Origin: Bifidobacterium breve | GTDB lineage: Bacteria > Actinomycetota > Actinomycetes > Nanopelagicales > Nanopelagicaceae | DNA length: 61,811 nt | Assembly: GCA_945883675.1 (NCBI GenBank) | Contig: CAMCYA010000004.1 | Coordinates: 1-61,811 of the forward strand | Direction: 5' to 3' | Program-made: the position numbers and the translations under genes | Notes under the pieces: model-generated | Told to the model about the DNA's origin: nothing | What the model saw: the letters and a program-made list of their open reading frames with translations, nothing else | The model's database searches: none | Shown: positions 39,517-50,189 of the stretch, piece by piece | How the letters are laid out: every line of letters starts with the position of its first letter | How positions within the stretch are numbered: the first letter of the stretch is position 1

Positions 39517-40098
39517 CTAAGAAAGAAACTGTTCGGCCTGCTTAGGGTCGATTACCGCCAGAGCGACTTCTTTCATGGTCAGCCGTCTATCCATCGCCGC
39601 TTTTTGTATCCATGAAAACGCTTCCGGCTCGCTCAAGCTAAGGGCGGACATCAAAATGCCCTTTGCTTTGTCAATGGTTTTACGGGTCTCTAACCGATCA
39701 TGAAGATCTGCAACCTCTGTTGCCAAGGTTTTCATCTGATTATGTCTACTCATTGCAATCTCAATTGCGGGCATTAAGTCACCTATTGTAAATGGCTTAA
39801 CCACATATGCCATTACTCCGGCATCACGCGCCCGCTCTACTAACTCTTTTTGCGAGAAAGCAGTGAGCATAAGGACAGGGGCAATCTCAATAATTTTAGA
39901 AGCTGCAGAAATACCATCGAGGACCGGCATTTTTACGTCTAAAATGGCAAGATCTGGTTTGTGCTCAACAGCTAAATCAATTGCTTCTTGCCCGTTCGTT
40001 GCAGCCGCCACAACTTCATAACCAGCACCCTGAAGCATCTCGATCAAGTCCATTCGAATGATCGCTTCATCTTCGGCAACCAGAATACGAACGCTCAT
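39517..40098 (-). CDS. ANTAR-domain response regulator, PdtaR type
   Basis: A 193-residue two-domain regulator. The receiver (about residues 1-120) has the acidic pocket EDE near 8-10, the phospho-acceptor Asp in AILDVKMP (about 54), Thr in LTAF and Lys in VKPF. The C-terminal ANTAR domain (about 125-185) has the AKGILM core that binds paired hairpins in RNA to stop termination. The mycobacterial homologue PdtaR is partnered by the kinase PdtaS, encoded elsewhere; no kinase is here either. The ATG at 40098 has AAAGGA upstream. It is the last gene of the gltB-gltD-pyk-tRNA stretch. Confidence 0.92.
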   Translation of the reverse strand: MSVRILVAEDEAIIRMDLIEMLQGAGYEVVAAATNGQEAIDLAVEHKPDLAILDVKMPVLDGISAASKIIEIAPVLMLTAFSQKELVERARDAGVMAYVVKPFTIGDLMPAIEIAMSRHNQMKTLATEVADLHDRLETRKTIDKAKGILMSALSLSEPEAFSWIQKAAMDRRLTMKEVALAVIDPKQAEQFLS

Positions 40099-40162
40099 CT
40101 TTGACTGATCCTTTCTGGCGATTTCTTGACGCACATGTATCAAGAAGTCCAAATAACTAACG

Positions 40163-40235
40163 TGCCCCGAGTCGGATTCGAACCGACACTATGCAGTGTT
40201 TGAGACTGCCCTCTCTACCGTTGGAGTACCGAGGC
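40163..40235 (-). tRNA. tRNA with anticodon CAA (Leu by anticodon), short class I form
   Basis: A complete cloverleaf of 73 bases. Acceptor stem GCCTCGG / TCGGGGC (two wobble pairs), T8 A9, a 3-base-pair D stem (CTC / GAG) with loop CAACGGTAGA, anticodon stem GCAGT / ACTGC with loop CTCAAAC (anticodon CAA), a 5-base variable region, T stem GTCGG / CCGAC with loop TTCGAAT, and discriminator A. No CCA is encoded. By anticodon it reads UUG (Leu). The 3-pair D stem with a GGTAGA loop and A73 are Leu-like, but bacterial tRNA-Leu normally has a long variable arm, which is missing here. Confidence 0.88.
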
Positions 40236-40289
40236 CTTGCTTTAGTCATCTAGTCTATCCGTAAACAGGATTGGTTTGGAAAACGAGAT

Positions 40290-41729
40290 TTATTGATACG
40301 CGGGAACAACACCACCAACTGCATCACCAACGCGGTGCACACGCATTGCATTCGTTGACCCAGGAATTCCAGGTGGAGATCCAGCAACAATGATGACTGT
40401 CTCACCCTGTTTTGCACGCCCAGATTCAATAAGTAACGTATCAGTCTGCTTTACCATTTCATCGGTGTGCTTAACCATCGATGCAATTGCAGGCTCGACT
40501 CCCCATGTAAGTGCAAGGCGATTGTAGGTGCCTACCTCTGGGCTAAATGCAAGGATTGGAATTGGTGACCGCAGCCGCGCCATTCGACGAGCAGAGTCAC
40601 CAGATTGAGTAAAAGTAACTAGGTACTTAGCTTCAACGATTGCACCAACTTCAGCTGCGGCGCGAGTAATAGCACCGCCTTTCGTCCGAGGTGTAGTGCG
40701 AAGTGGTCGAATCATTTCGAATCCACCTTCCTCGGTTCGTGCGATGATTCGGGCCATCGTTGCAACCGCCTCAATAGCAAACGCTCCAACGGCTGTCTCA
40801 CCCGATAACATCAAAGCATCAGCACCATCTAGAACTGCATTCGCGCAGTCGGTGGCTTCAGCTCGAGTCGGAGTTGAATTACTAATCATTGAATCCAACA
40901 TTTGGGTAGCAACAATTACAGGTTTGGCAGCTTCGCGAGCAAGTTCGATGCATCGCTTTTGTACCAGAGGAACCTCTTCAATGGGCATCTCAACTCCAAG
41001 ATCCCCACGTGCAACCATGATGCCATCAAATGCGCTTACTATCTCCTGCAAATTCGCAACCGCCTGTGGTTTTTCGATCTTAGCGATTACTGGGATACGA
41101 ATCCCCACTTCATCCATAATTGCATGAACGTCATCAATATCTTTGGCGTTTCGCACAAAAGATAAAGCAATAAAATCTGCACCGGCACGAAGGCCCCAAC
41201 GTAGATCATCCATATCTTTTTCAGAAAGCGCTGGAACAGAAACGGCTACCCCCGGTAAGTTAATTCCTTTGCTATTGCTTACTAATCCTGGTTCTATAAC
41301 TTTTGTAACTACATCATTGCCTTTAATCTCAATCACTTCAACGGTAACTTTTCCATCATCAATAAGTATGCGATCGCCAGCTTTGCAATCGCTAGGTAGC
41401 CCTTTATAGGTTGTGCCAACCCTTTCCTTACTACCCTCTATTTCATCTGTAGTAATTGTGAAAATATCACCGCGGGAAAGTTCATGAGGTCCATCTAAAA
41501 ATGTAGAGAGACGAATCTTAGGACCCTGCAAATCAATGAGCACTGCCACAGGAACACCGGCCTCTTTTGCCCCTGCTCTAACAAGATCCAAACGCGATTG
41601 ATGGTCAGTGTGTGTGCCATGTGAAAGATTTAATCGAGCCATATTCATTCCAGCATGAATGAGTGCTTTTACTTTTTCGGCGGTATCTACTGCAGGACCC
41701 ATGGTGCAGACGATTTTTGCTCTACGCAT
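40290..41729 (-). CDS. pyk: pyruvate kinase
   Basis: A 479-residue pyruvate kinase converting phosphoenolpyruvate and ADP to pyruvate and ATP. The N-terminal TMGPA block, LIDLQGPKIR (about 65), the catalytic Lys/acid block IPVIAKIEKPQAV (about 212-224), MVARGDLGVE and the DALMLSGETAVG block are all intact, followed by the C-terminal regulatory domain. It starts 10 bases after gltD. A TANNNT-like TAACGT 7 bases before the ATG overlaps the gltD stop codon and may be chance. Confidence 0.96.
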   Translation of the reverse strand: MRRAKIVCTMGPAVDTAEKVKALIHAGMNMARLNLSHGTHTDHQSRLDLVRAGAKEAGVPVAVLIDLQGPKIRLSTFLDGPHELSRGDIFTITTDEIEGSKERVGTTYKGLPSDCKAGDRILIDDGKVTVEVIEIKGNDVVTKVIEPGLVSNSKGINLPGVAVSVPALSEKDMDDLRWGLRAGADFIALSFVRNAKDIDDVHAIMDEVGIRIPVIAKIEKPQAVANLQEIVSAFDGIMVARGDLGVEMPIEEVPLVQKRCIELAREAAKPVIVATQMLDSMISNSTPTRAEATDCANAVLDGADALMLSGETAVGAFAIEAVATMARIIARTEEGGFEMIRPLRTTPRTKGGAITRAAAEVGAIVEAKYLVTFTQSGDSARRMARLRSPIPILAFSPEVGTYNRLALTWGVEPAIASMVKHTDEMVKQTDTLLIESGRAKQGETVIIVAGSPPGIPGSTNAMRVHRVGDAVGGVVPAYQ

Positions 41730-41739
41730 GGACGTTACG

Positions 41740-43194
41740 TTAGACCATAAGTGGTTTAGAAGTTGGCTCTATCGGTGATGGAAGTTGAGTTCCTCCAGTC
41801 AGATAGGTATCAACAGCCGCCGCAGCGCTTCGCCCTTCAGCGATTGCCCAAACGATTAAGGATTGACCTCGCCCGGCATCTCCTGCAACAAAGATGCCTT
41901 CTTCAGTGGTTTGAAAATTTGAATCTCGTTTTATGTTTCCACGTTCATCGATCCCTACTTCTAACTGATTAATCAATGAAGATTTCTCCGGCCCTGTAAA
42001 TCCCATGGCCATAAAGACAAAGTCAGCTTTGATTTCTTTCTCACTGCTTGGCTTTGCCTCAAATTTTCCATTAATAAATTCAGTTTCTACAATCTTAATT
42101 GCACGCAAATTTCCCTCTGAGTCTCCGAGAAACTCTTCAGTACTTACAGCAAAGAGGCGATTGTCCTGCTCTTCATGTGCACTTGATACGCGATAAATCA
42201 TTGGATAAGTAGGCCAAGGCTGCGAAGCCGGACGCTCATCTGTTGGTCTTGGCATAATCTCTAACTGGGTAACCGATGCCGCACCTTGTCGTACAGAAGT
42301 TCCAAGACAGTCAGCACCAGTATCACCTCCACCAAGAATGACAACATGTTTTCCTGCAACATTTATAAATGGCTCTTCAATTTCACCTAAGGCTTGTTTA
42401 TTTCCCCACGGTAAAAACTCCATTGCTTGATAAACACCCTTGAGCTCTCGGCCCTTAATGTTCAGATCTCGCCATTGTGTTGCGCCTACTGCAAGTACCA
42501 CAGCATCATATTTTCTACGTAGATCTGTTCCTGTTAATTCAATTCCAACATCTACACCAGAACGAAAACGTGTACCTTCCTTCTCCATCTGTTCTAATCT
42601 TCGATCGAGAATATGTTTCTCCATTTTAAACTCAGGAATTCCATAACGTAAAAGTCCACCAATTTTGTCGGCGCGCTCATAGACCGCTACAGTATGTCCC
42701 GCCCTAGTTAACTGCTGGGCAGCTGCAAGACCTGCAGGTCCTGATCCAATAACTGCAACCGTCTTACCCGTTAAGCGATCAGGAGGCATCGGCTTCACAT
42801 TATCCATGTCGAATGCTTCTTCAATTGTTCGAAGTTCTATCTGTTTAATCGTTACTGCGTCGCGATTAATTGCTACCACGCATGCAGTCTCACAAGGCGC
42901 TGGACATAAACGACCTGTGAACTCTGGAAAATTATTTGTAGCATGCAGACGGTTAATCGCCTCTTCTTTATCTCCCCGATAAATCAAATCATTCCACTCT
43001 GGAATTAAATTCCCTAGCGGGCAACCGTTGTGACAGAAAGGAATGCCACAGTCCATGCATCGACCTGCTTGCTTTTGCAAGTGCTCAAAACTTTGTGGTT
43101 CGTAAACTTCACGCCAATCTTGAATTCGAACATCGACTGGACGGCGCTTTGGAACTTCGCGCGCAGTTGTCATAAAACCCTTTGGATCAGCCAT
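41740..43194 (-). CDS. gltD: glutamate synthase small subunit
   Basis: A 484-residue GltD. The N-terminal ferredoxin-like part has the Cys clusters [14 protein letters not shown] (about residues 47-60) and CPAPCETAC (about 97-105) for [4Fe-4S] centres; FAD- and NADPH-binding GxGxxG motifs follow ([12 protein letters not shown] about 147, [12 protein letters not shown] about 286). It feeds electrons from NADPH to GltB. Its ATG overlaps the gltB end by 8 bases. Confidence 0.96.
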   Translation of the reverse strand: MADPKGFMTTAREVPKRRPVDVRIQDWREVYEPQSFEHLQKQAGRCMDCGIPFCHNGCPLGNLIPEWNDLIYRGDKEEAINRLHATNNFPEFTGRLCPAPCETACVVAINRDAVTIKQIELRTIEEAFDMDNVKPMPPDRLTGKTVAVIGSGPAGLAAAQQLTRAGHTVAVYERADKIGGLLRYGIPEFKMEKHILDRRLEQMEKEGTRFRSGVDVGIELTGTDLRRKYDAVVLAVGATQWRDLNIKGRELKGVYQAMEFLPWGNKQALGEIEEPFINVAGKHVVILGGGDTGADCLGTSVRQGAASVTQLEIMPRPTDERPASQPWPTYPMIYRVSSAHEEQDNRLFAVSTEEFLGDSEGNLRAIKIVETEFINGKFEAKPSSEKEIKADFVFMAMGFTGPEKSSLINQLEVGIDERGNIKRDSNFQTTEEGIFVAGDAGRGQSLIVWAIAEGRSAAAAVDTYLTGGTQLPSPIEPTSKPLMV

Positions 43195-46100
43195 TAGCTG
43201 CTACCTCCATTACTAGTTCATCAACTGGCAGACCTTCTCGTTCCGCTCTCTCCATTGCCGCTATTACTCGAGCATAGTCACGAGGCATTACAAGTGAAAT
43301 ACGTGCAAGGCTCTTTTCCCAATTCTTTAACAATTCGGAAGCGATCTCTGAGCCAGTCTCTGCATGGAACGTTGAAATATTTTCATTAAGAATCACTATC
43401 TGATCCGCAGGGACGGCAAGAATATCTACCATCTCTGAATTCACATTAGCTCTTTCTAGATCTAGAACAAATGCACGTCCACCTGACATTCCTGCAGCAA
43501 AGTTTCGACCTGTCTGTCCTAAGACTATGACTGTGCCGCCAGTCATGTACTCACAACCGTGATCTCCAATTCCTTCGACGATTGCTAGAGCGCCGGAGTT
43601 TCGAACACAGAATCGCTCACCAACGACTCCGCGGATGAAAATCTCACCAGATGTTGCGCCATAACCGATCACGTTTCCAGCAATGACATTGTTCTGTGAT
43701 TTAAAACTGGCCTTCTCATCTGGACGAACGACAACACGACCACCAGAAATTCCTTTTCCAACATAGTCATTTGAGTCGCCGTAAAGCCGAATGGAGAGGC
43801 CACTTGGGATGAATGCACCAAGTGACTGACCAGCAGAGCCATGTAATACAACATCGATGGTGCCAGAAGGTAATCCCTCAACTCCATATCTGCGGGTAAC
43901 TTCTGCTCCAAGCATTGTGCCAACAGTACGATTTACATTTCGAACTGGTAGATCAATTTTTACACTTTCACCTTTTTCTAGTGCAGGTGAAGCCAAAGAT
44001 ATGAGTTGATTATCTAAAGCCTTATCAAGTCCGTGATCTTGCTTGATCGTATTGTGTAATGGACTGACCACATCTGGACGAACGAGTAACGGAGCAAGAT
44101 CTAATCCTGAGGCCTTCCAGTGATCGATGGCTTTGCGAGTATCAAGATACTCAACATGACCGATTGCTTCTTGCATAGTCTTAAAGCCGAGTTGAGCCAA
44201 AATCTCTCGAACTTCCTCTGCAATGTATTCAAAGAATGTTTCAACAAATTCAGGCTTACCACTAAAGTTTTTGCGCAATTCAGGATTTTGTGTGGCAACG
44301 CCAACTGGGCATGTATCTAAATGACATACGCGCATCATGATGCATCCAGAAACAACTAGTGGCGCTGTCGCAAAACCATACTCTTCAGCACCAAGCAGTG
44401 CGGCGATAACAACATCTCGTCCAGTCTTTAACTGACCATCGGCCTGAACAACTATGCGATCACGCAACCCATTGAGTAAAAGTGTTTGTTGTGTTTCTGC
44501 TAATCCAAGCTCCCATGGAGCTCCAGCATGCTTAAGGGAAGTTAAAGGCGAGGCACCTGTACCACCGTCATGCCCGGAAATTAAAACAACGTCGGCATGA
44601 GCTTTTGATACACCAGCAGCAACAGTGCCTACTCCAACCTCTGCTACAAGTTTTACGTGAACTCGTGCATTTTTGTTTGCATTCTTTAGGTCATGAATTA
44701 GCTGTGCTAAATCTTCAATCGAATAGATGTCATGGTGAGGCGGTGGAGAAATAAGACCAACTCCTGGTGTTGAGTAACGAGCCTTTGCAATCCATGGATA
44801 AACCTTGTATCCCGGAAGTTGTCCACCCTCACCTGGCTTTGCGCCCTGAGAGATTTTGATTTGAATATCATCACTGTTGACCAAGTAATTGCTATTTACA
44901 CCAAAGCGACCAGATGCAACTTGCTTGATTGCAGATCGCTTGGAATCACCATTAGCCATTGGTGTATATCGCTCGATCTCTTCGCCACCTTCACCAGTAT
45001 TTGATTTTCCACCAATGCGGTTCATAGCTATTGCTAAAGTCTCGTGCGCCTCGGCCGAAATCGATCCATAAGACATCGCACCTGTTGAGAACCTTTTAAT
45101 GATTTCACTTGCTGGCTCAACATCATCAATTGAAATTGCGTTATTTGAACTCGCTTTGAACTCAAATAATCCGCGCAAAGTCATCAGGCGGGAACTTCGC
45201 TCATTAACGCGATCGGTATATCTCTTGAAGATGTCGTATCGCTTATTTCTAGTTGAGTGCTGCAGAGTAAAGACTGTCTCTGGATCAAATAAATGTGGTT
45301 CACCTTCACGGCGCCATTGATATTCGCCGCCGATTGGAAGTCGTTTAGTTCCTGGAATCTCTCCACCTGGTGGATAAGCAATGTGATGTCGAGCGATGGT
45401 CTCTTCTGCAATCACATCTAGAGATACTCCCCCTAAGCGTGAAGTTGTTCCTACAAAATACTCATCCACGATTTCTTGTGACAAACCAATTGCTTCAAAG
45501 ACTTGTGCTCCCGTATAGGAGGCGATTGTGCTGATACCCATCTTTGACATAACTTTTAGCACGCCTTTGCCCAAGCTTTTTATGAGATTCTTTACAGCTT
45601 TTTCAGGTGTTATGCCGGTGATGACTCCTTGAAGCACTAAATCTTCGGCTGACTCCATAGCAAGATAAGGATTAACACACGCTGCTCCATAACCAATCAA
45701 AAGTGCAACATGATGGACCTCTCGCACATCACCTGCCTCAACAACTAATCCAACAGTCGTGCGAGTTTTTTCTCGAATCAAATGATGGTGGACCGCAGCA
45801 GTTAACAAAAGTGATGGAATAGAAGCATCCTCTGCATCTCCATCACGATCTGACAAGACAATGATGTGCGCCCCATCGTTTATAGCCTGTGTAACCTCAC
45901 GCTTAATCTCATCAAGTCGCTCGCGAAGGCCGGCACCACCTTTAGAGACATTAAACAAACCACGGATTACATGTGCGCTAAGTTCGGGAAAATCATCATC
46001 TGCATTGATATTAATAATCTTAGCCAGCTCATCATTATCGATAACAGGGAATGCAAGTGAAACTTGACGACAACTTTCTGGGCCAGGATCAAGCAGATTG

Positions 46101-47704
46101 TGTTCTGGCCCCATAGAAGTTCCCAAACTTGTAACTAACTCTTCACGAATCGCATCTAGAGGTGGATTAGTTACTTGAGCAAATAGCTGTGAGAAGTAAT
46201 CAAAAATCAATCGAGGCTTCTCTGAAAGAGCAGCAATTGGGGTATCCGTACCCATTGAACCCAACGGCTCCATGCCATTTTTTGCCATCGGAGTAATGAG
46301 AATGCGTAGATCTTCTTCTGTGTATCCAAATGCACGTTGCCGACGAACAACTGAAGAGTGAGGATAAACAATGTGCTCTCTTGATGGGAGCTCGCTGAGC
46401 TTAACCATTCCATCTTCTAGCCATTTTCCGTACGGTGCAGCATTTGCTAATCCATCTTTAATTTCACCATCTTCAATGATGCGTCCTTGTTCAATGTCAA
46501 CTAAAAACATTTTTCCAGGTTGCAAGCGGCCTTTTCGTTCTATGTTCTCTGCAGGAATATCAAGTACTCCAACTTCAGAGGCAAGAACGACAAGACCATC
46601 TTTTGTAACCCAATAACGAGATGGTCGTAGTCCATTGCGATCTAGAACTGCTCCTACTTGATGTCCATCTGTAAAAGTTACACATGCAGGTCCATCCCAT
46701 GGCTCCATCAAAGATGCATGGAAGGCGTAAAAATCACGACGATTCTTTGGCATCGATGCATGGTTCTCCCAAGCTTCAGGAATCATCATCAAAACTGCGT
46801 GTGCTAGTGAGCGACCACCCAAATATAGAAGTTCTAAGACCTCATCAAATGATGCAGAATCAGAACCATCCATCTGAACAATTGGAAACAATCTTTTTAA
46901 GTCACCTGGAATGAGATCACTTTCAAGCAGTGACTCTCGTGCGCGCATCCAATTTCTATTTCCTTTAACAGTATTTATCTCACCATTGTGGGCAATAAAT
47001 CGATAAGGGTGAGCAAGTGGCCAAGAAGGAAAAGTATTAGTTGAAAAGCGAGAGTGAACTAAGGCAAGTGGAGAGACAACCCGTTCATCTGAAAGCTCTG
47101 GAAAAAACTCTTCTAACTGACCAGTTGTAAGCATGCCCTTGTAAACAATTGTCTGAGAAGAAAGAGATGGGAAGTACACCTCTAATGAATGTTCTACTCT
47201 TTTTCGTAAGCAAAACGCCATGCGATCCAGGATAATTCCGCTCTCATTGTTTTTTCCAGAAATGAATAACTGGTGAAACTCTGGCATTACCGAAAGGGCA
47301 GTTTTTCCCAACGACTTCGGATCGATAGGGACTTCTCGCCACCCTAAGACCACAACTCCCTCTTCGTCGGCTATCTTTTTTATTTCATCTTTAAAACTGG
47401 ATCCCTTTGCAACAAATGCGATGCCTGTGGCATAAGTACCGACAGGTGGAAGTTTAAATTCACTTACTTCTTGAAAGTATTTATCCGGTATTCGGATGAG
47501 AATTCCGGCACCATCTCCACTATCTGGCTCAGCTCCAGATGCACCGCGATGCTCCATGTTACGAAGAGCGGTAAGTGCTTTAGAAACTATCTCATGTGTT
47601 GCGATTTTGTTGAGTGTGGCAACCATTGCAACACCACATGCATCATGTTCATCTGCAGGGTTATAAAGCCCTTGAGCCTGCGGATAATTATTTGCGAGGG
47701 CCAT
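43187..47704 (-). CDS. gltB: glutamate synthase large subunit
   Basis: A 1505-residue GltB, making two glutamates from glutamine and 2-oxoglutarate. A 22-residue propeptide precedes Cys23 (HDACGVAM), which becomes the N-terminal nucleophile of the class II glutaminase domain (to about 430). A central domain, the FMN-binding synthase domain (about 820-1200, with the [13 protein letters not shown] cluster block) and a C-terminal beta-helix follow. The ATG at 47704 has AGGAG 5 bases upstream; a longer frame to 47743 lies in the leader. First gene of the ammonia-assimilation operon. Confidence 0.95.
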   Translation of the reverse strand: MALANNYPQAQGLYNPADEHDACGVAMVATLNKIATHEIVSKALTALRNMEHRGASGAEPDSGDGAGILIRIPDKYFQEVSEFKLPPVGTYATGIAFVAKGSSFKDEIKKIADEEGVVVLGWREVPIDPKSLGKTALSVMPEFHQLFISGKNNESGIILDRMAFCLRKRVEHSLEVYFPSLSSQTIVYKGMLTTGQLEEFFPELSDERVVSPLALVHSRFSTNTFPSWPLAHPYRFIAHNGEINTVKGNRNWMRARESLLESDLIPGDLKRLFPIVQMDGSDSASFDEVLELLYLGGRSLAHAVLMMIPEAWENHASMPKNRRDFYAFHASLMEPWDGPACVTFTDGHQVGAVLDRNGLRPSRYWVTKDGLVVLASEVGVLDIPAENIERKGRLQPGKMFLVDIEQGRIIEDGEIKDGLANAAPYGKWLEDGMVKLSELPSREHIVYPHSSVVRRQRAFGYTEEDLRILITPMAKNGMEPLGSMGTDTPIAALSEKPRLIFDYFSQLFAQVTNPPLDAIREELVTSLGTSMGPEHNLLDPGPESCRQVSLAFPVIDNDELAKIININADDDFPELSAHVIRGLFNVSKGGAGLRERLDEIKREVTQAINDGAHIIVLSDRDGDAEDASIPSLLLTAAVHHHLIREKTRTTVGLVVEAGDVREVHHVALLIGYGAACVNPYLAMESAEDLVLQGVITGITPEKAVKNLIKSLGKGVLKVMSKMGISTIASYTGAQVFEAIGLSQEIVDEYFVGTTSRLGGVSLDVIAEETIARHHIAYPPGGEIPGTKRLPIGGEYQWRREGEPHLFDPETVFTLQHSTRNKRYDIFKRYTDRVNERSSRLMTLRGLFEFKASSNNAISIDDVEPASEIIKRFSTGAMSYGSISAEAHETLAIAMNRIGGKSNTGEGGEEIERYTPMANGDSKRSAIKQVASGRFGVNSNYLVNSDDIQIKISQGAKPGEGGQLPGYKVYPWIAKARYSTPGVGLISPPPHHDIYSIEDLAQLIHDLKNANKNARVHVKLVAEVGVGTVAAGVSKAHADVVLISGHDGGTGASPLTSLKHAGAPWELGLAETQQTLLLNGLRDRIVVQADGQLKTGRDVVIAALLGAEEYGFATAPLVVSGCIMMRVCHLDTCPVGVATQNPELRKNFSGKPEFVETFFEYIAEEVREILAQLGFKTMQEAIGHVEYLDTRKAIDHWKASGLDLAPLLVRPDVVSPLHNTIKQDHGLDKALDNQLISLASPALEKGESVKIDLPVRNVNRTVGTMLGAEVTRRYGVEGLPSGTIDVVLHGSAGQSLGAFIPSGLSIRLYGDSNDYVGKGISGGRVVVRPDEKASFKSQNNVIAGNVIGYGATSGEIFIRGVVGERFCVRNSGALAIVEGIGDHGCEYMTGGTVIVLGQTGRNFAAGMSGGRAFVLDLERANVNSEMVDILAVPADQIVILNENISTFHAETGSEIASELLKNWEKSLARISLVMPRDYARVIAAMERAEREGLPVDELVMEVAANG

Positions 47705-47716
47705 GAACACTCCTAC

Positions 47717-47745
47717 GGATAGTCCGAAATAATGATGGGACATCC
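47717..47745 (-). promoter_or_regulatory. hairpin directly upstream of the gltB ribosome-binding site
   Basis: On the minus strand GGATGTCC pairs with GGAC-T-ATCC (8 pairs, one bulged T) around a 12-base loop, ending 4 bases before the GTAGGAG-type ribosome-binding site. This could control access to the start. The rest of the 110-base gap to the VIT gene (47746-47814) shows no clear promoter. Confidence 0.4.
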
Positions 47746-47814
47746 TTGGCCCGTACTACTTACCGTCAAAGCGTAGCAAGAAGGTCGGAATGTGTCGCCT
47801 TAAATTATGTGAAA

Positions 47815-48522
47815 TTAAAGACCTGAAATATTGGCAATCTTTCCAATTCCGGCTGTGATGAGCATGCCTAGGCTTCCCCCGAGCATGACTCTTACCGTTG
47901 GAGTAAAAATCCGAGCACCGGCAAGTCGCGCACTCACCACTCCAGTAATCAGCAGCCCACCTAAGGTGAATACAACGATCGACCAAAATTTGGCACCGAT
48001 AGTTGGTGCAAAAGCTCCAACAAATGGAATCACGCCACCGGCAGTAAATGAAATTGCAGATGCAATGGCAGCTTGAACAGGTCTGGCCTTTGTGTGCGGA
48101 TGTTGACCTAACTCATCTCGCAAGTGCGCCTCTAGAGCATCTTTTTTGTGCATCTCTTGTGCAACTTGCAATGCTAACTCTGGAGTAAGACCTCTCGCAA
48201 TATAAATATGTTGTAGCTCCAAAAGCTCTGCCTCTGGATCTATTGCCAAGTGTTCCATCTCTAAAACCCGATCAGATGCCTCGACATCATTTTGAGATTT
48301 CACGGAAACGTATTCACCAACAGCCATAGACATAGCTCCGGCAGTTATTCCTGCCAAACCTGCAGTCAGTAGGAATTCTTCTTTGCCAGCAGCTGCAACA
48401 CCAATCATTAATGAGGCAGTTGAAACCAATCCATCATTTGCGCCGAGAACCGCAGCACGTAACCAACCTGCACGATGAGTGCGATGTTGCAGATTGCGCT
48501 TATAAACATCCTCAAGGCTCAT
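47815..48522 (-). CDS. VIT1/CCC1-family iron or manganese transporter
   Basis: A 235-residue membrane protein of the VIT family. The signature AAVLGANDGLVSTASLMIGVA (about residues 23-43) and GAMSMAVGEYVSVKSQND (about 61-78) are hallmark segments, followed by an amphipathic Glu/His-rich cytosolic region (about 85-145) that binds metals in relatives, then three more helices. Relatives move Fe(II) or Mn(II) out of the cytosol. TAGGCT 7 bases before the ATG suggests a leaderless start of its own, although lgt ends only 15 bases upstream. Confidence 0.88.
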   Translation of the reverse strand: MSLEDVYKRNLQHRTHRAGWLRAAVLGANDGLVSTASLMIGVAAAGKEEFLLTAGLAGITAGAMSMAVGEYVSVKSQNDVEASDRVLEMEHLAIDPEAELLELQHIYIARGLTPELALQVAQEMHKKDALEAHLRDELGQHPHTKARPVQAAIASAISFTAGGVIPFVGAFAPTIGAKFWSIVVFTLGGLLITGVVSARLAGARIFTPTVRVMLGGSLGMLITAGIGKIANISGL

Positions 48523-48529
48523 GTTTATC

Positions 48530-48535
48530 AGCCTA
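48530..48535 (-). promoter_or_regulatory. -10 box TAGGCT for the VIT gene, probable leaderless start
   Basis: TAGGCT lies 7 bases before the VIT ATG, between it and the lgt stop codon. The gene has no Shine-Dalgarno sequence. Confidence 0.45.
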
Positions 48536-48537
48536 CA

Positions 48538-49350
48538 TTAAGATTTTGAGCGCTCTTTCGAGGCACGCACAAAAAAGAGAAAGGAGAGTAGGCCCACAAG
48601 CAGACTCACCCAAACATTCACTCGCAGCCCAGCTATCGTGTTTGCTGCATCAATTCGAATCAACTCAATAAAGAGACGACCAAAGCAGTAGGCGAAAACG
48701 TAGGCGGCAAAAACTTGCCCTGGATTTAAGCCCTTACCAAAGTAAATGAGCACGACAGCTATTAGGGTGCACCAAATCGCTTCGTATAAGAAAGTGGGAT
48801 GGAAGGTTTCAAACTGTGTATACCCGTTGGGCCGATACTCAAGTGGAACTTGTAGCGACCACCAAGTATCTAATGGACGTCCAAAAAGTTCACCATTAAA
48901 CCAGTTTCCAAAACGTCCAATTGCTTGGGCAAACAATATTCCTGGAGCCAGACTGTCAGCGAAAACCGCAAAAGATGGAAGGTTGAACTTTTTTTGTAAC
49001 ATTCGATAACGTAAGAAAGCTCCGAAAAGTCCAATGGAGATCGCACCCCAAATTCCGAGCCCACCCTCCCAAATTTTAAATGCATCAATTGGCTGACCAT
49101 CTTCGCCAAAGTACGCGTTAGGTGAAGAGAGCACGTGATAAAGACGACCGCCAATTATTCCGAGTGGAACTGCAGTGATCGCTACCTCTGCAACGATCGA
49201 CTCACCTTGTTCCGCCTTTGCTTTGAAACGTTTATCACCCAACCAGATTGCAACAGCAATACCGGTGATGATGCAAAGTGCATAAAAATGAATTGTGAGT
49301 GGACCAATCTCTAACGCCGAAACTGATGGCGTTGGTAAGGCAAAGTTCAA
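48538..49350 (-). CDS. lgt: Lgt, prolipoprotein diacylglyceryl transferase
   Basis: A 270-residue membrane enzyme with about seven helices. The Lgt signature AIGRFGNWFNGELFG (about residues 137-151) and GGRLYHVL (about 61-68) are present. It transfers diacylglyceryl from phosphatidylglycerol to the lipobox Cys of exported proteins such as LivK. The start is TTG; 3 bases separate it from the DsbA-like gene. In many actinobacteria lgt lies just after trpA; here the two disulfide genes are in between. Confidence 0.94.
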   Translation of the reverse strand: MNFALPTPSVSALEIGPLTIHFYALCIITGIAVAIWLGDKRFKAKAEQGESIVAEVAITAVPLGIIGGRLYHVLSSPNAYFGEDGQPIDAFKIWEGGLGIWGAISIGLFGAFLRYRMLQKKFNLPSFAVFADSLAPGILFAQAIGRFGNWFNGELFGRPLDTWWSLQVPLEYRPNGYTQFETFHPTFLYEAIWCTLIAVVLIYFGKGLNPGQVFAAYVFAYCFGRLFIELIRIDAANTIAGLRVNVWVSLLVGLLSFLFFVRASKERSKS

Positions 49351-49353
49351 GTG

Positions 49354-50061
49354 TTATCCAGCCTCTACAGCTGAACGGAAATCATTCAGGTCAAAGAACT
49401 CCATAGTTGGTTTCCATACTTTTCCATTAATGAAAACAGTTGGCGTTCCCTGAACCCCAAACTTGCCCATAGAGTCGTAGTGGGCTTTAACTAAATCTGA
49501 TTTGGATCCCTGAGAGACACACTCTTCAAACTCTGGAGATTTAATACCAATTGCCTCACCAATTTTTAGAAGAACCTCTGTAGTGAAAAAACCGGAGCCC
49601 TCTCCTGGTGATTCAACTGTGTACAGAGCGTTATGAAAATCCAAAAAATGCCCTTCATCTGCCGCGCAAAATGCTGCATTTGCAGAACGAACTGATTCTG
49701 GTCCTTTGAATGAGAGAACATGGAATCGAACAGTGGCTTTTTCGTCACGCACAAGTGAATCCAAGTAATCACCCATTACGATTTCAAATGCCTTACATGA
49801 TGGGCACTGTGGATCTTCCCAAACATCTATGACCGTTGATAGGCCGGGATTAAAAGTGACAGCAGATCCATTTTCGACATCGATTGTTGATACCACTGCC
49901 GGTTTCAAGCTAATTCCGTCAAGGCCTGCCAAGGGTGCATTTTCCTTGTTGTTTTGACCCATGATTGAAAAGGCCACACCAGTTCCAATAACAAGTAAGA
50001 CCATAGCAAGAACAATCCAACGATTTGCGTTGTCTGCGTTCTTACCCTGCTGCTTTGCCAT
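49354..50061 (-). CDS. membrane-anchored DsbA-like thiol-disulfide oxidoreductase
   Basis: A 235-residue protein with one N-terminal membrane helix (about residues 14-33) and an extracytoplasmic thioredoxin-fold domain with a DsbA-type helical insertion (Thioredoxin_4). Active-site CPSC is at 86-89 and the cis-proline loop is GVQGTPTVF (about 201-209). It should put disulfides into exported proteins. The VKOR encoded just upstream on the same strand is its likely reoxidant. GGGGA 6 bases before the ATG gives a ribosome-binding site, on a leader of about 50 bases. Confidence 0.9.
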   Translation of the reverse strand: MAKQQGKNADNANRWIVLAMVLLVIGTGVAFSIMGQNNKENAPLAGLDGISLKPAVVSTIDVENGSAVTFNPGLSTVIDVWEDPQCPSCKAFEIVMGDYLDSLVRDEKATVRFHVLSFKGPESVRSANAAFCAADEGHFLDFHNALYTVESPGEGSGFFTTEVLLKIGEAIGIKSPEFEECVSQGSKSDLVKAHYDSMGKFGVQGTPTVFINGKVWKPTMEFFDLNDFRSAVEAG

Positions 50062-50118
50062 TAAAGATCCCCTATCAATTCATTTGAGTCATTAGAATCA
50101 AACCTATCCAAGGCTATA

Positions 50119-50146
50119 AGTATAGATAATCTTCTCTCGGCATCAA
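50119..50146 (-). promoter_or_regulatory. promoter of the dsbA-like/lgt unit
   Basis: On the minus strand TTGATG and TATACT are 16 bases apart, one of the best sigma-A-type matches in the window. Transcription would start near 50112, giving a leader of about 50 bases. Confidence 0.6.
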
Positions 50147-50189
50147 ATCCAAACCACCGTGGGTTTTAACGAAATTCATTGTCCAAACA

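Noticed and set aside
41730-41742. TAACGT 7 bases before the pyk start as a leaderless promoter
   Set aside because: The box includes the gltD stop codon and the gene lies inside a tight operon, so it may be chance; not listed as a feature.
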